From: Brachynemurus nebulosus
Lineage: Eukaryota > Arthropoda > Insecta > Neuroptera > Myrmeleontidae
DNA length: 64,000 nucleotides
Reading direction: 5' to 3'
NCBI GenBank assembly: GCA_035578155.1
Contig: JAPWDM010000034.1
Coordinates: 2,234,501-2,298,500, forward strand
Shown here in pieces: positions 1 to 12,560 of the stretch; the first letter of the stretch is position 1, and each line of letters begins with the position of its first letter. A program made the translations under genes and the position numbers. Below the pieces are notes generated by a model. The model did not search any database. It saw nothing but the letters and a program-made list of their open reading frames with translations, and was not told the origin of the DNA.

Positions 1-1396
1 TGCCAACAAACTATACACAAATAAAAGTATACATATTAAGAAAAAAAAATGTAACGTTAATAATGTGTTATCTAATAAAATATTATGTAGGTATTTATTT
101 CATTTTTGCTAATATTTTTTTTGTATATACTTTTGAGCATTGAATAAATAGTGGGAATACACTTATATACACAATCTATATGAAAATGAAAAGTGACTAA
201 AAGTGTTGACGAATATGGATGGTTAAACAAGAGGGGATTTAAAATTTTTCTAGATTAACTGATGTTATATTTGTTAGTATAAATATTTTTAGAACATTTA
301 TTAATAAATACTCTCCAACTACAACAAAAATCACATAAAAATTAAAAAATATTCATTACCATCGATAGTTTGTAGGTATTCTGTGTTTGTAGATTATAAA
401 AAGGTGTTAATCAATATGACGATTTTGCTTCAAAAAAATAATATCTAAAAAACTTCTATTGTATGGTCCATACAAATATTCTAATATCAATAGTATCTGT
501 GGTTAAATACAAATAATGCATACGTACATATTTATACAAGGGGACAAACTAGATTGGCTTTGCCTCTGTTCCACTTGTAATGAGTTTGTGACGTACTCTG
601 TTTGTGTACATACACACTGTTTGCAGTGTATTAGTTTGGTTTTTTGTAGTAGTATGTGTATACACTAATACAACCACAATACACGTATTACCAGAGAGAG
701 CTGTTCAACGTGTACAAGTAACAATGGGTATATTGTTAATACAATGGTATGTTGACTCGACGACGACTACTGACGGACTAATGCCTTAAGCTGTGACTGG
801 CTTACAAATGACTCCAAGCGAATTTCACTTTTTTTATGTTAGTTGGCTTCTAGTGTTCTATGTATTTATACGTACGACACGTACGATGTCATCAAAATGA
901 TGTTTTGTTTATGTATGTGTTTGAATGAAATGGGCAACTAGATTAAATATTGCTTGATTTACATTGCATGTGTATGTACCTATGTAGAAAACTAAAAATT
1001 TTAAAAAATTGTAAACAAGGTACATATATTAAATTTTAAAAAGTTAAAAAGAGATAAGGAGTTTGTTTGTCAATTGATACTCAAAGAAAGCTGTCGGTGG
1101 GAACGGAAGTAATAAATTTTGTTTTATATGTAACTGTGAGCTAGTTAGACAAATAAATATTGCAAAACTTTAATTCAATAAAATTTGGGGCCCCTTTATA
1201 TTTTTGATATAAATCTCACATAATAAAATTTTTCTAAAAAGTTTTTGCTTCTCTATGTTGAATTTCAATAAATTTTCAGGATTCTGTTATTTCTGTTGCA
1301 GCAGACTCATACATAAATACAAACAGTCTAACAGTATTACACTGAAATCGTTAAGCCGGTCCTGTGAAAAATTATTTCATCCGGTCTATAGTAATA
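1..1396 (+). repeat. Left arm of a large dispersed inverted repeat
   Basis: This stretch matches, in reverse complement, 28362-29443: the first bases TGCCAACAAACTATAC recur inverted at the right arm's end, and the inner end (CCGGTCTATAG near 1390) recurs near 28365. Sampled stretches look about 90-97% alike. It may continue left of the window. It carries about 334 bp (538-871) missing from the other arm. No coding potential recognised; the short open frame at 604-789 lies in the extra segment and looks like chance. Superfamily unknown. Confidence 0.75.
538..871. mobile_element. Arm-specific 334-bp segment flanked by an 8-bp direct repeat
   Basis: Present in the left arm and absent from the inverted copy, where ATTTATAC occurs once. 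Here ATTTATAC flanks the segment on both sides (530-537 and 864-871). This fits either insertion of a small element with an 8-bp target duplication or a deletion between short direct repeats in the other arm. The ends show no clear terminal inverted repeat, so the second reading is equally possible. Confidence 0.4.
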
Positions 1397-1400
1397 ATAG
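1303..1400 (+). repeat. About 100-bp block present three times in the window
   Basis: The block from AGCAGACTCATACATAAA to CCGGTCTATAG occurs here, inverted in the right arm (about 28362-28462), and alone at 29575-29670. The third copy lacks the rest of the arm, so this block may be the 3' end of the element or a separately mobile unit. Confidence 0.7.
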
Positions 1401-1491
1401 TTTGAGTCTTAAAATAACATTGATTTGAAATAGAAAAACAGTCCTGGTTAGAATATTTTTTATTTATCTTGGTAGCTGTAAGGATATATTT

Positions 1492-1694
1492 TTTGTTTTT
1501 CTTTCAGGTACACTATCTAATTTTCTTTTTCTTTTAGGTACTTAATTTTATTTTTTATTTTTAGGTACATAATTTATTTTCCTTTCACGTACTTAATTTG
1601 TTTTGTTTTCTCTTTTGTTTTTTTAGGTACATAATTTTCCTTTTTCTTTTTGGTGTTTAATTCATTTTCTTTTCTCTTTTAAGTACTTAATTAG
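1492..1694 (+). repeat. T-rich minisatellite with AGGTAC/ACTTAATT units
   Basis: About seven imperfect units of 25-45 bp, each made of a T/C-rich tract followed by AGGTAC or a variant and then TTAATTT. Several units end TTTTAGGTAC, so the array is a row of polypyrimidine-AG motifs resembling splice acceptors on the + strand. Unit length varies; no coding potential. Confidence 0.65.
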
Positions 1695-3670
1695 ATGGAA
1701 AAGGAGTACAAATACATATATTAATTTTATTGTACAAAATAACATCAGTTTTGGTCTTAACATTGTACATAGTCATCCATCATTCAAGCCAATAGAAAAA
1801 AAATTTTAGCCATTTTTGGAAGTGATGTAAGCCGCTAATTGAAGTTATAATTTCAAATACAGCGCGGGCAACGCTGTGGGTAAAAGTTAAACACACAACA
1901 TTAAATTTTAAAAAAAAATTTAAATATCTGGTAATGGAAAAGGGGACATACAGCTTCCTCGTACTCGTAACAGACTTTTATTCAATTGTTAAGTGATTTT
2001 GTTCTTAAATTTCGTGTCTTAAATCATTAACGCTATGTTTGAAACAAGAATAACTTTAAGACAAGGAGAGAGTGAACTGCTTCTTAATTTCTTCTTTTTA
2101 ACTATATGGAAATTACAAAAAGACTTTCCTTTATGTCAAATTAGTCCACAAAAAAGTTAAATAAACCAGCAGGCATTATTTGACGTTTCGAACTGTTAAA
2201 TAGCGTGTCGCCAAATAATTGCAAAAAATTAAAGTTAAAAAATTTTTGTTTTTATAATAGTCAACGTTTTTTTTTTTCTTTTTTTTCATAGTTAATTAAG
2301 ATTTACATAGTGTTTGAAGAAATGTTAAACTGGATCGGCTGGGACTCGAACCCGGATCTCTTCGTTGCTATACTGTTGCTAGCCAAGTACCAAAGTAAAT
2401 CGAGTGTTCAAGTATCAGCTAAGCTGGACATCAAGTGAACATATGAGTATTGATGTATGTATAAATGCGAACAAAAGTTCGCCATACATTAGTAATGTTT
2501 CACAGGTACGCGATAACATTTGAAATTAAAAAAAAAAATATTTTCATAATATAGTAACAAGAAAAACAGGGAGTCTATCCCATGCACCGAGGGTTAACTA
2601 TTTTACGTTTATGCGTGCATATAGTAATTATTATTACATTATAGGGGACCATATATTGCCCAACACGTAAATACTACCAAAATTTAAACAAAATTTTACT
2701 AGTAGTAAGATACTAACATTTATTGGGATTTTATGGTGATGTCGTGGCTACCATTACCCCGACTGCGATGAAATTCGCAAGAGGACGATTCCACCTACGA
2801 ACCAAACCGCACAATTTCTAAAAATTTCATCAAAAACGATCGAAAGTTTCATTTTAGAGGGAAAAAATGGTTATATTTCAAAAGTAATCATAATTCTTCC
2901 GCTACTTTAATAGTGTCGGAAGCAACATACTTAAATCTTTTGTTTGATATTTTTAATATCAAACTTAAATTAATTAATTCATAATTAAGTAAACAAAATT
3001 ATTCCGGTAGTTTTATATATTAAATTTTTAACAAAGAACGAAATATTCTACAAAAATCAATTCTGCTTGATTTATTTATACATTTTTAATAACAAAACTA
3101 CAAAACAATTTCACTTATTTCAAATTATTTATCTTAAAAAAAATGTATACATATGTACTTTCACTATGAAATTCATACATTAGAAAAGATACATATATTG
3201 TGTATGTGTTTTTGATCTCAACAGTTAACTATCAGCTAACATAGCAGCTACAATTTGTATACATACATAAGCCTAACTATAATAATATTGTAGCTGATTA
3301 ATTTACATACTTTGCTATTGTAACTTCGATAATTAGACACGTCATTCATATTCAGTATGTTAAGAAATAAGTGGCACATATAATAAATACAACTTTATTA
3401 ATATTGAAAACACATAATATGATATAAAAAAGTTATATTTAGGATGGTATACATCTATACACACTTTATGTACCGTAAAACCCCTTACCTTTACCTATTG
3501 AACCAAACTTTACCATACCACACTTCAGCTTAAAAAAAAAATTAAAATTTCATGGCTTATAATACCTATAACATTTTTGTATAATTTTTTCTGACATTAC
3601 CAGCCGCTGTTTCTTTAAATCATGAGCTTTTTTTAGTTTATATGGTATATTCATGTTTTCAACAGTGTGC
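1695..3670. other. A+T-rich non-coding stretch with one tRNA-like remnant
   Basis: No gene, complete element or clear inverted repeat recognised, apart from the tRNA-like segment near 2330-2440. GC-richer scraps near 2740-2810 look like decayed repeat but match nothing else here that I could see. Confidence 0.5.
2325..2440 (-). repeat. tRNA-like segment (B-box), possible SINE or tRNA pseudogene
   Basis: On the minus strand GGGTTCGAGTCCCAGC reads as a tRNA T-loop/B-box, followed by a CGATCCA acceptor-like 3' end. About 70 bases upstream lies a weak A-box-like TTAGCTGATACTTG. The 5' side does not pair with the acceptor 3' strand and the T-stem has a mismatch, so it is not a functional tRNA gene. 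A tRNA-derived SINE head or a degenerate tRNA are the likely readings. Confidence 0.35.
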
Positions 3671-4526
3671 CAGGGTGTCCACATTCTGGAAAGTCAGGGA
3701 AGGTCAGGGAAAAGTCAGGGAAGCTCTTAGGCGTCAGGGAAAATCAGGGATTTCACAAAATGTTCTGGAAAGTCAGGGAAAATAGGTGATAATATATTTC
3801 CCAATGATTGTAAATGAAGAAAAATGTTTATGTTCACAATTATGTTCACGAAAATATATCACGTAAATTATCAGACTCACAGATATTTTGATTTTCTTTG
3901 AATTAATTCAATAGTAACATAAAATTGTATTTTAATTTTTAATTGTTTATTTGAACGTGAAAACAAACACTAGGCTTCATTTTTGTGACGTCATTTTTTT
4001 TTACGTCAACTTCAACGCCCTCTGTACTAGTGAAAAATAATTATAATTAAAAGGAAATTTTTTTTTTATAAAATATAGATCCTAAGTTACCATATGAAAA
4101 AAAAATTGCCCTAAAAATAAATTTTTCATTAAAAAAAATTATTTAAAAAGTCTTTTTTTAACTTCACTCGCTAATTAATAGTACCTTAAATAATTTTGCA
4201 ATTTGTTTTTGATAGTGTCAACTACCGCATTCGGGGCCAATACGTAAATAATAATTTTGTTGAAATAGTTTTTTATGTAGTTAATTTAGCTTTACCCAAT
4301 CCCTTAATTTCAGTCTTACACGTATCTATTCGATAAAATAAAAAATTATGTAGGTATATATTAAAATTTATGTAGGTATTAAAATTTAAATATATGTAAA
4401 AATCGTGTCTGGACATTTATATTTCTAACCATTAATGGGAAACAAAAAAGTAATGGTCAGGGAAAATCGAACCTAAAGTCAGGGAAAAGTCAGGGATTTT
4501 TTTTTTGATGGGCTGTGGACACCCTG
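3671..4526 (+). mobile_element. Non-autonomous DNA transposon with CAGGGTGTCCAC ends (copy 1)
   Basis: Ends are CAGGGTGTCCAC on the left and its reverse complement GTGGACACCCTG on the right. Inside each end are repeated TCAGGGAAAAGTCAGGG-type motifs. About 856 bp, no coding capacity. Flanks give a possible 5-bp target duplication TGTGC with a one-base offset on the right. A second copy lies inverted in the last Shroom intron (53335-54807). The superfamily is not assigned. Confidence 0.8.
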
Positions 4527-4964
4527 CTGTGCAAACTTTAGTTGATATTTTAGAAGCTATAAAATATAATCTCATAAATTTTTAGAGATATTACCTGTTA
4601 TAGATATTACCTGAAATTAACAACAAAGTGTGAACAATAGTGGAATATTTAGCAATTTTACCAGAACGAAACTGGTTAATTTGATACTCAAAAAACGGAA
4701 AAATAGTAGGATTGATTTGAATTATAAGGAGTTTTTAGTAGGTTAGAAGATCTATTATGTGGAAAGGAATAGGTTATTGTAGAAATTTTCAAAGGAGACA
4801 AATATCAGTGAAATATTTAAAAGTTACATATATAGCCAATAGAAAATATTAAAGTACTAAAATTTTAATAAAAATACTTTATTTTCGTAAAAATAAAAGG
4901 GTGGAAATATTAATAGATTTGAGCGTTACTTTATGGTATCCCATATTTGTAAATAATAAACAAA

Positions 4965-6150
4965 TTCTTTACTTTGCAAAATACTACTTTTATTTTTGAA
5001 ACTGTGATTGTTATTGTTATATTCGTTGTATATATTGTTTCAAACAGAATGAAAATTACATTTGATACATGCCCTTATATACTAATTTTATCTACCTATA
5101 CTTATGAAGAGGGAGTGGTATATGGTGTGGAAGTGGAAGGGGCGGGTGTAGTGGGAGAATCCGAAAAAACAAGAAAAACAAGATTACATTACATGTGACA
5201 AATGCATTACATGGATTTCTTATTCCTATAGGATCTGAAATGCTCTGCTCTCCGGGTTTCAAAGTTTCTGCCAGTTTGGCCGGATATAATTTAAACTTAA
5301 TCGATAAATTAGTAGCTAACAAATTTTAAAAGAAATTTACCCCTCCGTTAAACCAGAACCAAAAACTAACTTTAAAACTATAACATATTTTGGTAATATA
5401 TCAGATAAAATTAAAAAAATTCTAGAAAAATCAAACGTAAATGTAGCATTTAAATCAGGCTTTAATCTAGGAAACTTAATATATAATAATAAAACAAAAA
5501 TTGATAAACTTAAAAAATCAGGTATCTACAAATCAAACTGCCAAGACTGTAATAGTTTTTACATCGGTCAAACTGGCAGAAACTTTGAAACCCGAAGAGC
5601 AGAGCATTTCAGATCCTATAGGAATAAGAAATCCAACTCTGCTTTTGCGAGGCATTTAATTGACACCGGACACACACCAGAACGGGAAATTACCGTGTTA
5701 CACAAGGCAAACTAAGGACAGAAGTTAACAATCCTAGAAGCAATAGAAATAAATAAACATAACTCCGATCACCTTTTAAATGACTACACCGATATTTACA
5801 GTTCAACTTTATTTTCAATATTATAATTTATTTAAATCTTTGACATTGTATTTTTCTGTAATATTGTCTGTTTGTCAATTTTAATCTTTTGTCACGTGTT
5901 TGTTTGCATTTGTCACATGTAATGTAATCTTGTTTTTCGGATTTTCCCACTACCCCCACCCCTTCCACTTCCACACCATATACCACTCCCTCTTCATAAG
6001 TATAGGTAGATAAAATTAGTATATAAGGGCATGTATCGAATGTAATTTTCATTCTGTTTGAAAATGAACTAACGGTTCGAAACAATATTGTCACAGTTTC
6101 AAAAATAAAAGTGGTATTTTGCAAAGTATTTGTTTATTATTTACAAAGGG
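4965..6150. mobile_element. Penelope-like element fragment with inverted tail copies
   Basis: The stretch 4965-5285 is the reverse complement of pieces of 5564-6145: the tail (4965-5210 against about 5930-6145) and the endonuclease segment (5216-5280 against about 5564-5626). The central part, about 5326-5826, encodes the C-terminal region of a Penelope-like retroelement. Head-to-head and internally deleted copies are typical of Penelope-like insertions. The reverse transcriptase is absent, so it is dead. Confidence 0.85.
5326..5826 (+). pseudogene. Penelope-like GIY-YIG endonuclease domain, disrupted
   Basis: The frame reads through a linker with TYFGNISDKIKKILEKSN and VAFKSGFNLGNLI, then the GIY-YIG signature as SGIYKSNCQDCNSFYIGQTG, followed by RNFETRRAEHF and ARHLIDTGH. 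This is the C-terminal endonuclease of Penelope-like elements, which nicks target DNA for retrotransposition. An in-frame TAA at 5713-5715 interrupts it, and the same frame continues as GQKLTILEAIEINKHN to a second stop at 5824-5826. The reverse transcriptase that should precede it is missing and the upstream part is replaced by an inverted copy. The family call is firm; the exact left boundary is not. Confidence 0.85.
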
Positions 6151-7334
6151 TGGAAACCCTACCTAGAGCTTTCGTAACTTACAATAATACCATGTGACGT
6201 GTACTCTCTTATTCCTAATGTCTTCGCTATATTTTTACTTTCACATAATCATTCTTATCTGCGAAATTCGAAGTTTTTAAGTAAATAAGTATGTCAAAGT
6301 ATTCTGTGAGTATTGCATGTTGACGCATTTTTCAGATAAATTTTATGTTTCCAGTGCTCCCACCATATTGCCATTTATATGTGAGTAAACTGTAGCACAT
6401 TTCACTGGGTCTTTAGAATCAGTATTCCGTCATGTGAAGGAATTTTTCTAATATTTAACCACTGTATTTAAGAGCCTGTTAATAGACAAATTCAATTTTT
6501 AACGGCATGTTTTTTCGTATTGATATACGAGTATATGTATACCGATATAGTTCATTTTGGGACAAGGTTCTTATTACTTTTCATAGAAGTTCGAAAAAAT
6601 TATACCGAATTAATTTTGCCATACACTAATAATCGCTTGTATTTTTTGTTTCGTTAATATGCATCTCATTTTTGAAACTCCTAGTATGAATAGATTATTT
6701 AAAACTTTTTATTAATAATACAAAAATTTCAGTTTTTCTCTCATATGTCAATTTACTAGACAAAAAATTCTGTTTCCTATTATTTTTATTTTTAAAATAG
6801 ATATTTGTGTACGTATAGGTATATTGAATAATTATTTTAAATTTTTAACTTATAATTATATTTTTGATCTTTTGAACTGTAGTTTGATTTTTTTCTGATT
6901 GAAGTTTAAATTATTATCTTTCGTTGGAAAAATAAAAATACACTTCCGAATATTTTAAATTTATTTATCAGTTCCATTATAATGAAATTTAATTGATTAC
7001 ATAAAAAAAAACATATAAAGTAAATTTGATTTTAAACTAAAAATATTTTAACTCTTTTAGAGTTATTTCTCTGAAAACGATTTTTAGTTTAAATACCACT
7101 TCCGGATGATTTTTTTATATCTAAAAATCTGTGTTTGAATTCTTATATTTATAAGCCTCGGATCATTCAGAGTTTTTGATAAAAATTTTCAACTTCAATA
7201 TCAGTTACAAACCGGAGTTCCCAGCACTCCTACCATATTGGGAATTTATAATTTAACAGATTGTTAATATGTTTCACATAACTACCATTCACATATATTC
7301 TTGGTGAATTCAGTTTTCAACGTATCCTGTATTT
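6151..7334. other. A+T-rich non-coding stretch
   Basis: No gene or structured element recognised. Short phrases such as CCAGTGCTCCCACCATATTG near 6354 recur loosely near 7215 and 9890, hinting at old decayed copies of one repeat. Confidence 0.4.
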
Positions 7335-7338
7335 TTAA

Positions 7339-7926
7339 GGGGTAATATCACCTTGTATAGATAGAAAAGAGACAGAGATATACGGTTTGTGCATACGAAA
7401 GTATTAGTCTTTTACTACAAAAAACCTTTTATTTTAATTTTACGATACAAAATGGCGGCACACAAGCAAAAAAAAATCTGGGACGGTCGACAAGGGCGTA
7501 CCGCTACAGGCCACAATTTTTAATCTGGAACAGAAAACTGAAAAATTTCTTAAAATATAGTCCAAAATCTAGCGAACGTTGTAGGATTTTTTTGATAAAT
7601 TGATTTTTATAGATTATATAAGCGATTTTCGGTTTTTTTTATTCGAAAAAAAGAAATTTCAAATTAACGCCAGTTTTTTAAAAATCAACTTTTAGGAAAA
7701 ATCCTAAAAAGTTGTGACCTGTAGCGGTACGCCCATGTCGACCGTCCGAGATTTTTTTCCTTGCGTGCGCTGCTGTGCCGCCATTTTGTATCGTAAAATT
7801 AAAACACGTTTTTTGTAGTTAACGACTAGTACTTTCATATGCACATATCTCTATCTATTTCCTATCGTTCGTGGTACGTCTCAGAAAATCACATAAAATT
7901 TAGTGAATACAAGGTGATATTACTCC
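7339..7926. mobile_element. Foldback MITE with about 240-bp arms and TTAA target duplication
   Basis: Left end GGGGTAATATCACC and right end GGTGATATTACTCC are inverted and flanked by TTAA on both sides (7335-7338, 7927-7930). The arms continue inward with blocks such as ATACAAAATGGCGGCA inverted against TGCCGCCATTTTGTAT, and GGACGGTCGAC against GTCGACCGTCC, so most of the 588 bp can fold. TTAA suggests mobilisation by a piggyBac- or Kolobok-type transposase. A smaller element with a related terminus lies at 61056-61725. Confidence 0.85.
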
Positions 7927-7934
7927 TTAAATGC

Positions 7935-10344
7935 TCACTGTGAATTAAACTCTTCTGACTTTTTCGTGAATTTTTTCGAGTTATGTAAATTTTTTAGGTT
8001 TCTCCGTTTCTTTCCCGTTAAAAAACCCATTTTGTGATTTTTTTGTCTGGAACTTCTTTTGGTGTACTTAAAAATTTCAGATTCAGTTCAGTTCCTGCAC
8101 AAAGATTTTCATTCCATTTCCTTTTCACTTTAATTCTGTTTTTATCAAACAAAATCGTATTCATTTCTTGTAAAACAATTGCAGTTTTTTTGTTGTAATC
8201 AGAGGCGATGCGAGACGAAAATGGGAAGTGTACAAGATGGTTTTTACGAGACCCTCGTCTTTGATTTTCTTAAAAAGTTTGTTCTTAAAAATTAGACGAG
8301 AATCAAAAAGAAAAACCTCCACAACCGCTTTAATAATTTTTACGATGCCCCTTTGCCTTAATTTTTCAAAAAATATCTCCCTAAATATTAAGTAATGAGC
8401 AAATAAAAAAAACGAAACAACCTTAATCAAGTTCTACCAGTAGCTTGATTACACATGCGAGGTCTCCGAAGGCGCGAGGCTATAGGCGGTCGACCACTTC
8501 GCCTATCCTTTGCACCACTTCTGGTTGTAATCTATAATATACTCTTGATATGTTTGTTAATTGTAATTATACTGTTGTTGAATTTAAAAATAAATATCAA
8601 ATGTATTTAACCATTTTTAGTCTTTAATAGGTTAAAAAACCTTGTGTCTATGTTAAAATTATCTAAAAAGACGACCCGATAATTCATTCATGTATATAGT
8701 AATTTTAATTCAATTAACATATAATCAATCTTGTTTTTTGTATGTGAGATTCTTTAATTCAAACAAACATGAGTTCCTTGAACTTAACTTCTTTTTCTAA
8801 AAAGAAGAGAATAAAAATGAACAATTAATAAAAATATTTTCAATTCGAATAAACAAATTTATTTGTTTAAAACAAAGCAAATACAAAAAATGAACACAGA
8901 GATTGTTTTATTGATTTTGATTATTTAATGGTAGTAAATAAAATAACAGTTTTTTTCAACAATAGCTTGAATTATTATTTTATCTTCCATGTTAACTTGA
9001 TATAATGGTAACGCCATGTTACTTTGTTCGCTGTTTGCGTCTTTGTTTAATTTGTAAAAATAATAAATGTCTTGTTTGAACTTTTTTTTTTTGTAATTTT
9101 CCAGTGAATGAGTTTTACTATATACATTTAAATTATTCAGTTGTGAATTTTTGTAATTTTTTAAGTTTACGTAATATATTGTCATCGTAATGGTACTGAT
9201 AATAAAATTGTAACATGGTAAATTAGATGGTCATAGTAGATAGAAAAAGAAATGCAAAAATTTTTGTAGCGAATTCAAAAATTTGAAATCCGATATTATA
9301 TTATTTGGCGTTATTATTTTTAAACTCTCTTATTCGAACGCATATTCTAAACGTAGTCTAAAACTTGGTATCTACTCTCTTAAATATTTTATTCAGTTGA
9401 AAATTTTATACAATAGAGTCGGTGAATTATTCCGTCCAAGATATGGTCATTCTTTTACCAAATGTACAATAACTTCGATTTATCCGTTTTTTATTTCAGT
9501 ATATCAAATTGTAATAGACCCATCTTTCGTTTCCTCAGATATTCTTATTACGAACATTACCAATGACGAGAGTTCTTTTAGATAAATTATACACTAAATA
9601 TAGGTACTTTTAAAAATATATACAGATGAGATTCCTTCCAATCATTTCAGATACAATTGATCATGCGTTTTCGCTAAAAAATTAAATAATTCTTATATTC
9701 GAAACAAGTCAACCTTCTATTATTTTCTAAAGACAAACTTCAAATTTAAATTTACGTAAATGCAATAATGAAAGAGATAAAGCCAAGAAAACGGAAATTA
9801 TTTAAATTCAAAGTGACAAAGCATGGTTAAATTTAACTGAAATGGACCATACATATAATCGAAAGTAAATTAGAATTTGGTAATATTTTTTCCAGTGTTT
9901 CCACCATAACCTAATGGATTGTTAATAGAAACAAAAACAAAAATAATTTCTACTTTTTTTAAGATTTCGTAGCACATCAACGAAATCCTGATAAATTCGT
10001 CATGTCTGTCATCGTACTGGACCTTACGCAATTTAATAAACAGTGCTGCAATAAAAAACTGTTATTGATTTTTTTTAAACTTAAATAGAAAGGAAAAGAT
10101 TCATATAATTATATTAACAAATTAAAAGCTAATTTTAATATTAAGTAAAAGTAGAAAATATTTTATTTCGAAAATTGTGAAAAATTCTAACTACTGAAAT
10201 ACGAAATCCTGACTTAGTGCGTACCTAATACGCACTTGCCGAACTTTTTTGTGATGGAAATTTACATCTGTGATTTTGCTTGTAGAATTATTTAATAAAA
10301 TACTGCGGAAGTAGAATTGCGATTTGTGAATTTTTTTCTTGAAA
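7935..10344. other. A+T-rich stretch without a recognised gene
   Basis: A short GC-richer patch at about 8450-8525 may be a retroelement scrap. Open frames at 8161-8430 (-), 8925-9185 (-) and 9283-9585 (+) are 86-100 codons, rich in K, I, F and N, with no family signature, homopolymer-driven composition and no supporting splice context. I read them as chance. Confidence 0.45.
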
Positions 10345-10352
10345 ATGTTACT

Positions 10353-11056
10353 CAGTGGCGTAGCAAGCGGGCGACGGTTTCGCTTTATCGTTTAAAATAT
10401 CACCTGATTTTGATACTAAAAACATTGAAAAAATTACTAAGAAACATAGACTGAAATAAAATAACGATTAACATATATGGCTACACTGGCTATAGTTTTA
10501 AACTAGGCTACAAGTTGAAAGTAAAAAAGATTTCTTATGAAATATCTTTTGGGTAGCTAAAAAATATAATGTTGATTCAAAATTCGACCATTTACCCAAC
10601 GTAGGACAAAATTTATGGAAAACAATCAAAAATTCCACCGAATCCAAGATATCGAAATATATCTGGACTGAACAGAAAGACATTTATTTTTTTATTGCAT
10701 TTGTTGGAATTTTGGATTGCTTTCCATAAATTCTGTCTTCCTAAACGTTGGGTAAATGGTAGAATTTTGAATTAACAAAAAGATTTCTAGCATTTCTACA
10801 TGTCTGGGAAACAAAACTGGGCGTCGTTATCGCATAATTCCGTGAAATTTGATAAATCGTGTCCAGAAGCACAGGTGGCTGTAATTTGCGCAAAAGATGA
10901 CAGGAGACGTATGATGTGATTGGGCGTAGGGAGCGGATTTTTTAAGTTACTGCCCCCCCCTCTTGTTATGAGAGAGAAGGCGCCATTTTCAAGTTCGATT
11001 AGAGGCGCCACTTTCAAGTCTGACCAAGAGCGCTAGTCACCTTAGCTACGCCACTG
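10353..11056. mobile_element. hAT-type MITE
   Basis: Ends are CAGTGGCGTAGC and GCTACGCCACTG, flanked by ATGTTACT (10345-10352) and ATGTCACT (11057-11064), an 8-bp target duplication with one change. These are hAT hallmarks. Inside, an inverted repeat of about 65 bp pairs the region around CCATTTACCCAACG (about 10589) with CGTTGGGTAAATGG (about 10745). 704 bp, no transposase. Confidence 0.88.
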
Positions 11057-11064
11057 ATGTCACT

Positions 11065-11755
11065 ATCCAAATTTATAACTGATAGTCTCTTGAAAACTTA
11101 GATATCAAGTTGATTCTATAGGTGTGCTCTAAGAAAAGTTATTGTTGTAGTTTTAAGAACCACTTAAAAAAAGTCTGCTCTTGTACTTTAGCAGCATTTT
11201 AATCCAAAGTTCTTGAACAAAAATAGAGAAACCATAAAAATTTATAATTTCCAAATACTAATTTTATTCACTCTAATAATAAGGTAGTATCTTTTTAATA
11301 TACACATGTATCTATGTAATGATAAACTTACATTTCAAAAACTGAAATAATACACAACATGAAATGCGCGACCTTCAAGATTACAGAAGCGAAAAGAAAT
11401 CAAGAAACAAAAAACTGTTAACAAATACCAACGTACGTAACAAATAACAATAACCGACTATCTATGAAGAAGACAAAAAATATCATCCGTATCGTCATCA
11501 CCGAAGTGCTGTCAACACAGACACAGAAGAACGGTCGCAGCCGTTTGTTTATAGCGAATAGAGCTTACTGTATTTACAATATACTACAATAGTAAACTTA
11601 CTTAGGTATATACTATTATTTTTTTCATGCACTGTTTAACTGTCATCGCGAATGAGTGCGGGAGCCATAAAAACCATAGCATCAAGCAAAAGTACTATGT
11701 GTAAGGTAACTTTATGTATAGGTAAAGTGACTTTGTTCTAATGTGTGCAATATAT

Positions 11756-11834
<79 letters not shown>

Positions 11835-12558
11835 GAAAATGAAGAATACAACAGTTAAGAGCAATGATATCTAATTTGAAGGTCTTTTACACTAAAAATA
11901 TCCAGTCAAAAGTACCGTATTACAAATACATAAAACAATGTAGAAGTTAAATTGTTTGAAATGTAGGAATTTCTTTTTTAAAATATATGTAACTTAATTT
12001 TTGTCTGTAATGAGTAGAGTGATTATTTTCGCAATACATTTAACAGAAATATTTTATTTAGATACAATTCTTTAATAATAATTTAAGAAAGTTGGAATTT
12101 TTGCTTCAAATGGCCGAGATTGTTTTAATACTTGTCCTCACAAAATATGGATATATTTTTTGAAATATGTAGCATTGTATTAAATTTAACTAATAAAAAA
12201 TTGATTTTTTTAATACTATAATAATAATTCAAGTCTATTTTTATGAAGGTTAATTTGTTATATATATTTAATAAATATCTCTGCAACGATTGGTTTTATG
12301 AATGAAAGAAGTAATGAAGTCTTTGTGGAAGTAAAAACAAACATTTTGTAAACCGGAGCTTTGTTCCTAACATGGCTCCGGTCGCTGGTGTTGCAAACGG
12401 TGCCCGACCTGTACTCGGGCTCCGGGGTCAGTGTGTTAACAAAAATGGCTAATAGTGTGTCCCTCTTTAAAAAATACATTATTTTTACCCCTAGTACAAT
12501 TTTTCTTTTATTCTGAATTTGAATGTACAATTCAGTAAAAATTAATCTTAAATAAATG
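11065..12558. other. Non-coding stretch with a (TA)n tract and a GC-richer patch
   Basis: Contains the microsatellite at 11757-11832. A GC-richer patch at about 12350-12445 (with GGCTCCGG and CTCCGGGGTCAG) has no recognised identity; the minus-strand open frame across it (12258-12590) has no family features. Confidence 0.4.
11757..11832. repeat. (TA)n microsatellite
   Basis: About 36 uninterrupted TA units. Unlike most long TA tracts in this window, the flanks do not match family A or family B. Confidence 0.95.
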
Positions 12559-12560
12559 TA

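Noticed and set aside
4974..6124. Two similar small proteins beginning MQNTTFIFETV on opposite strands
   Set aside because: They are the inverted copies of the Penelope-like tail, not genes.
8161..8430. 89-codon minus-strand frame with hydrophobic start
   Set aside because: No family features; F/K/I-rich composition is what T-rich sequence gives.
9283..9585. 100-codon + strand frame
   Set aside because: It needs a TTG start, has no family motif, and its composition follows the local A+T content.
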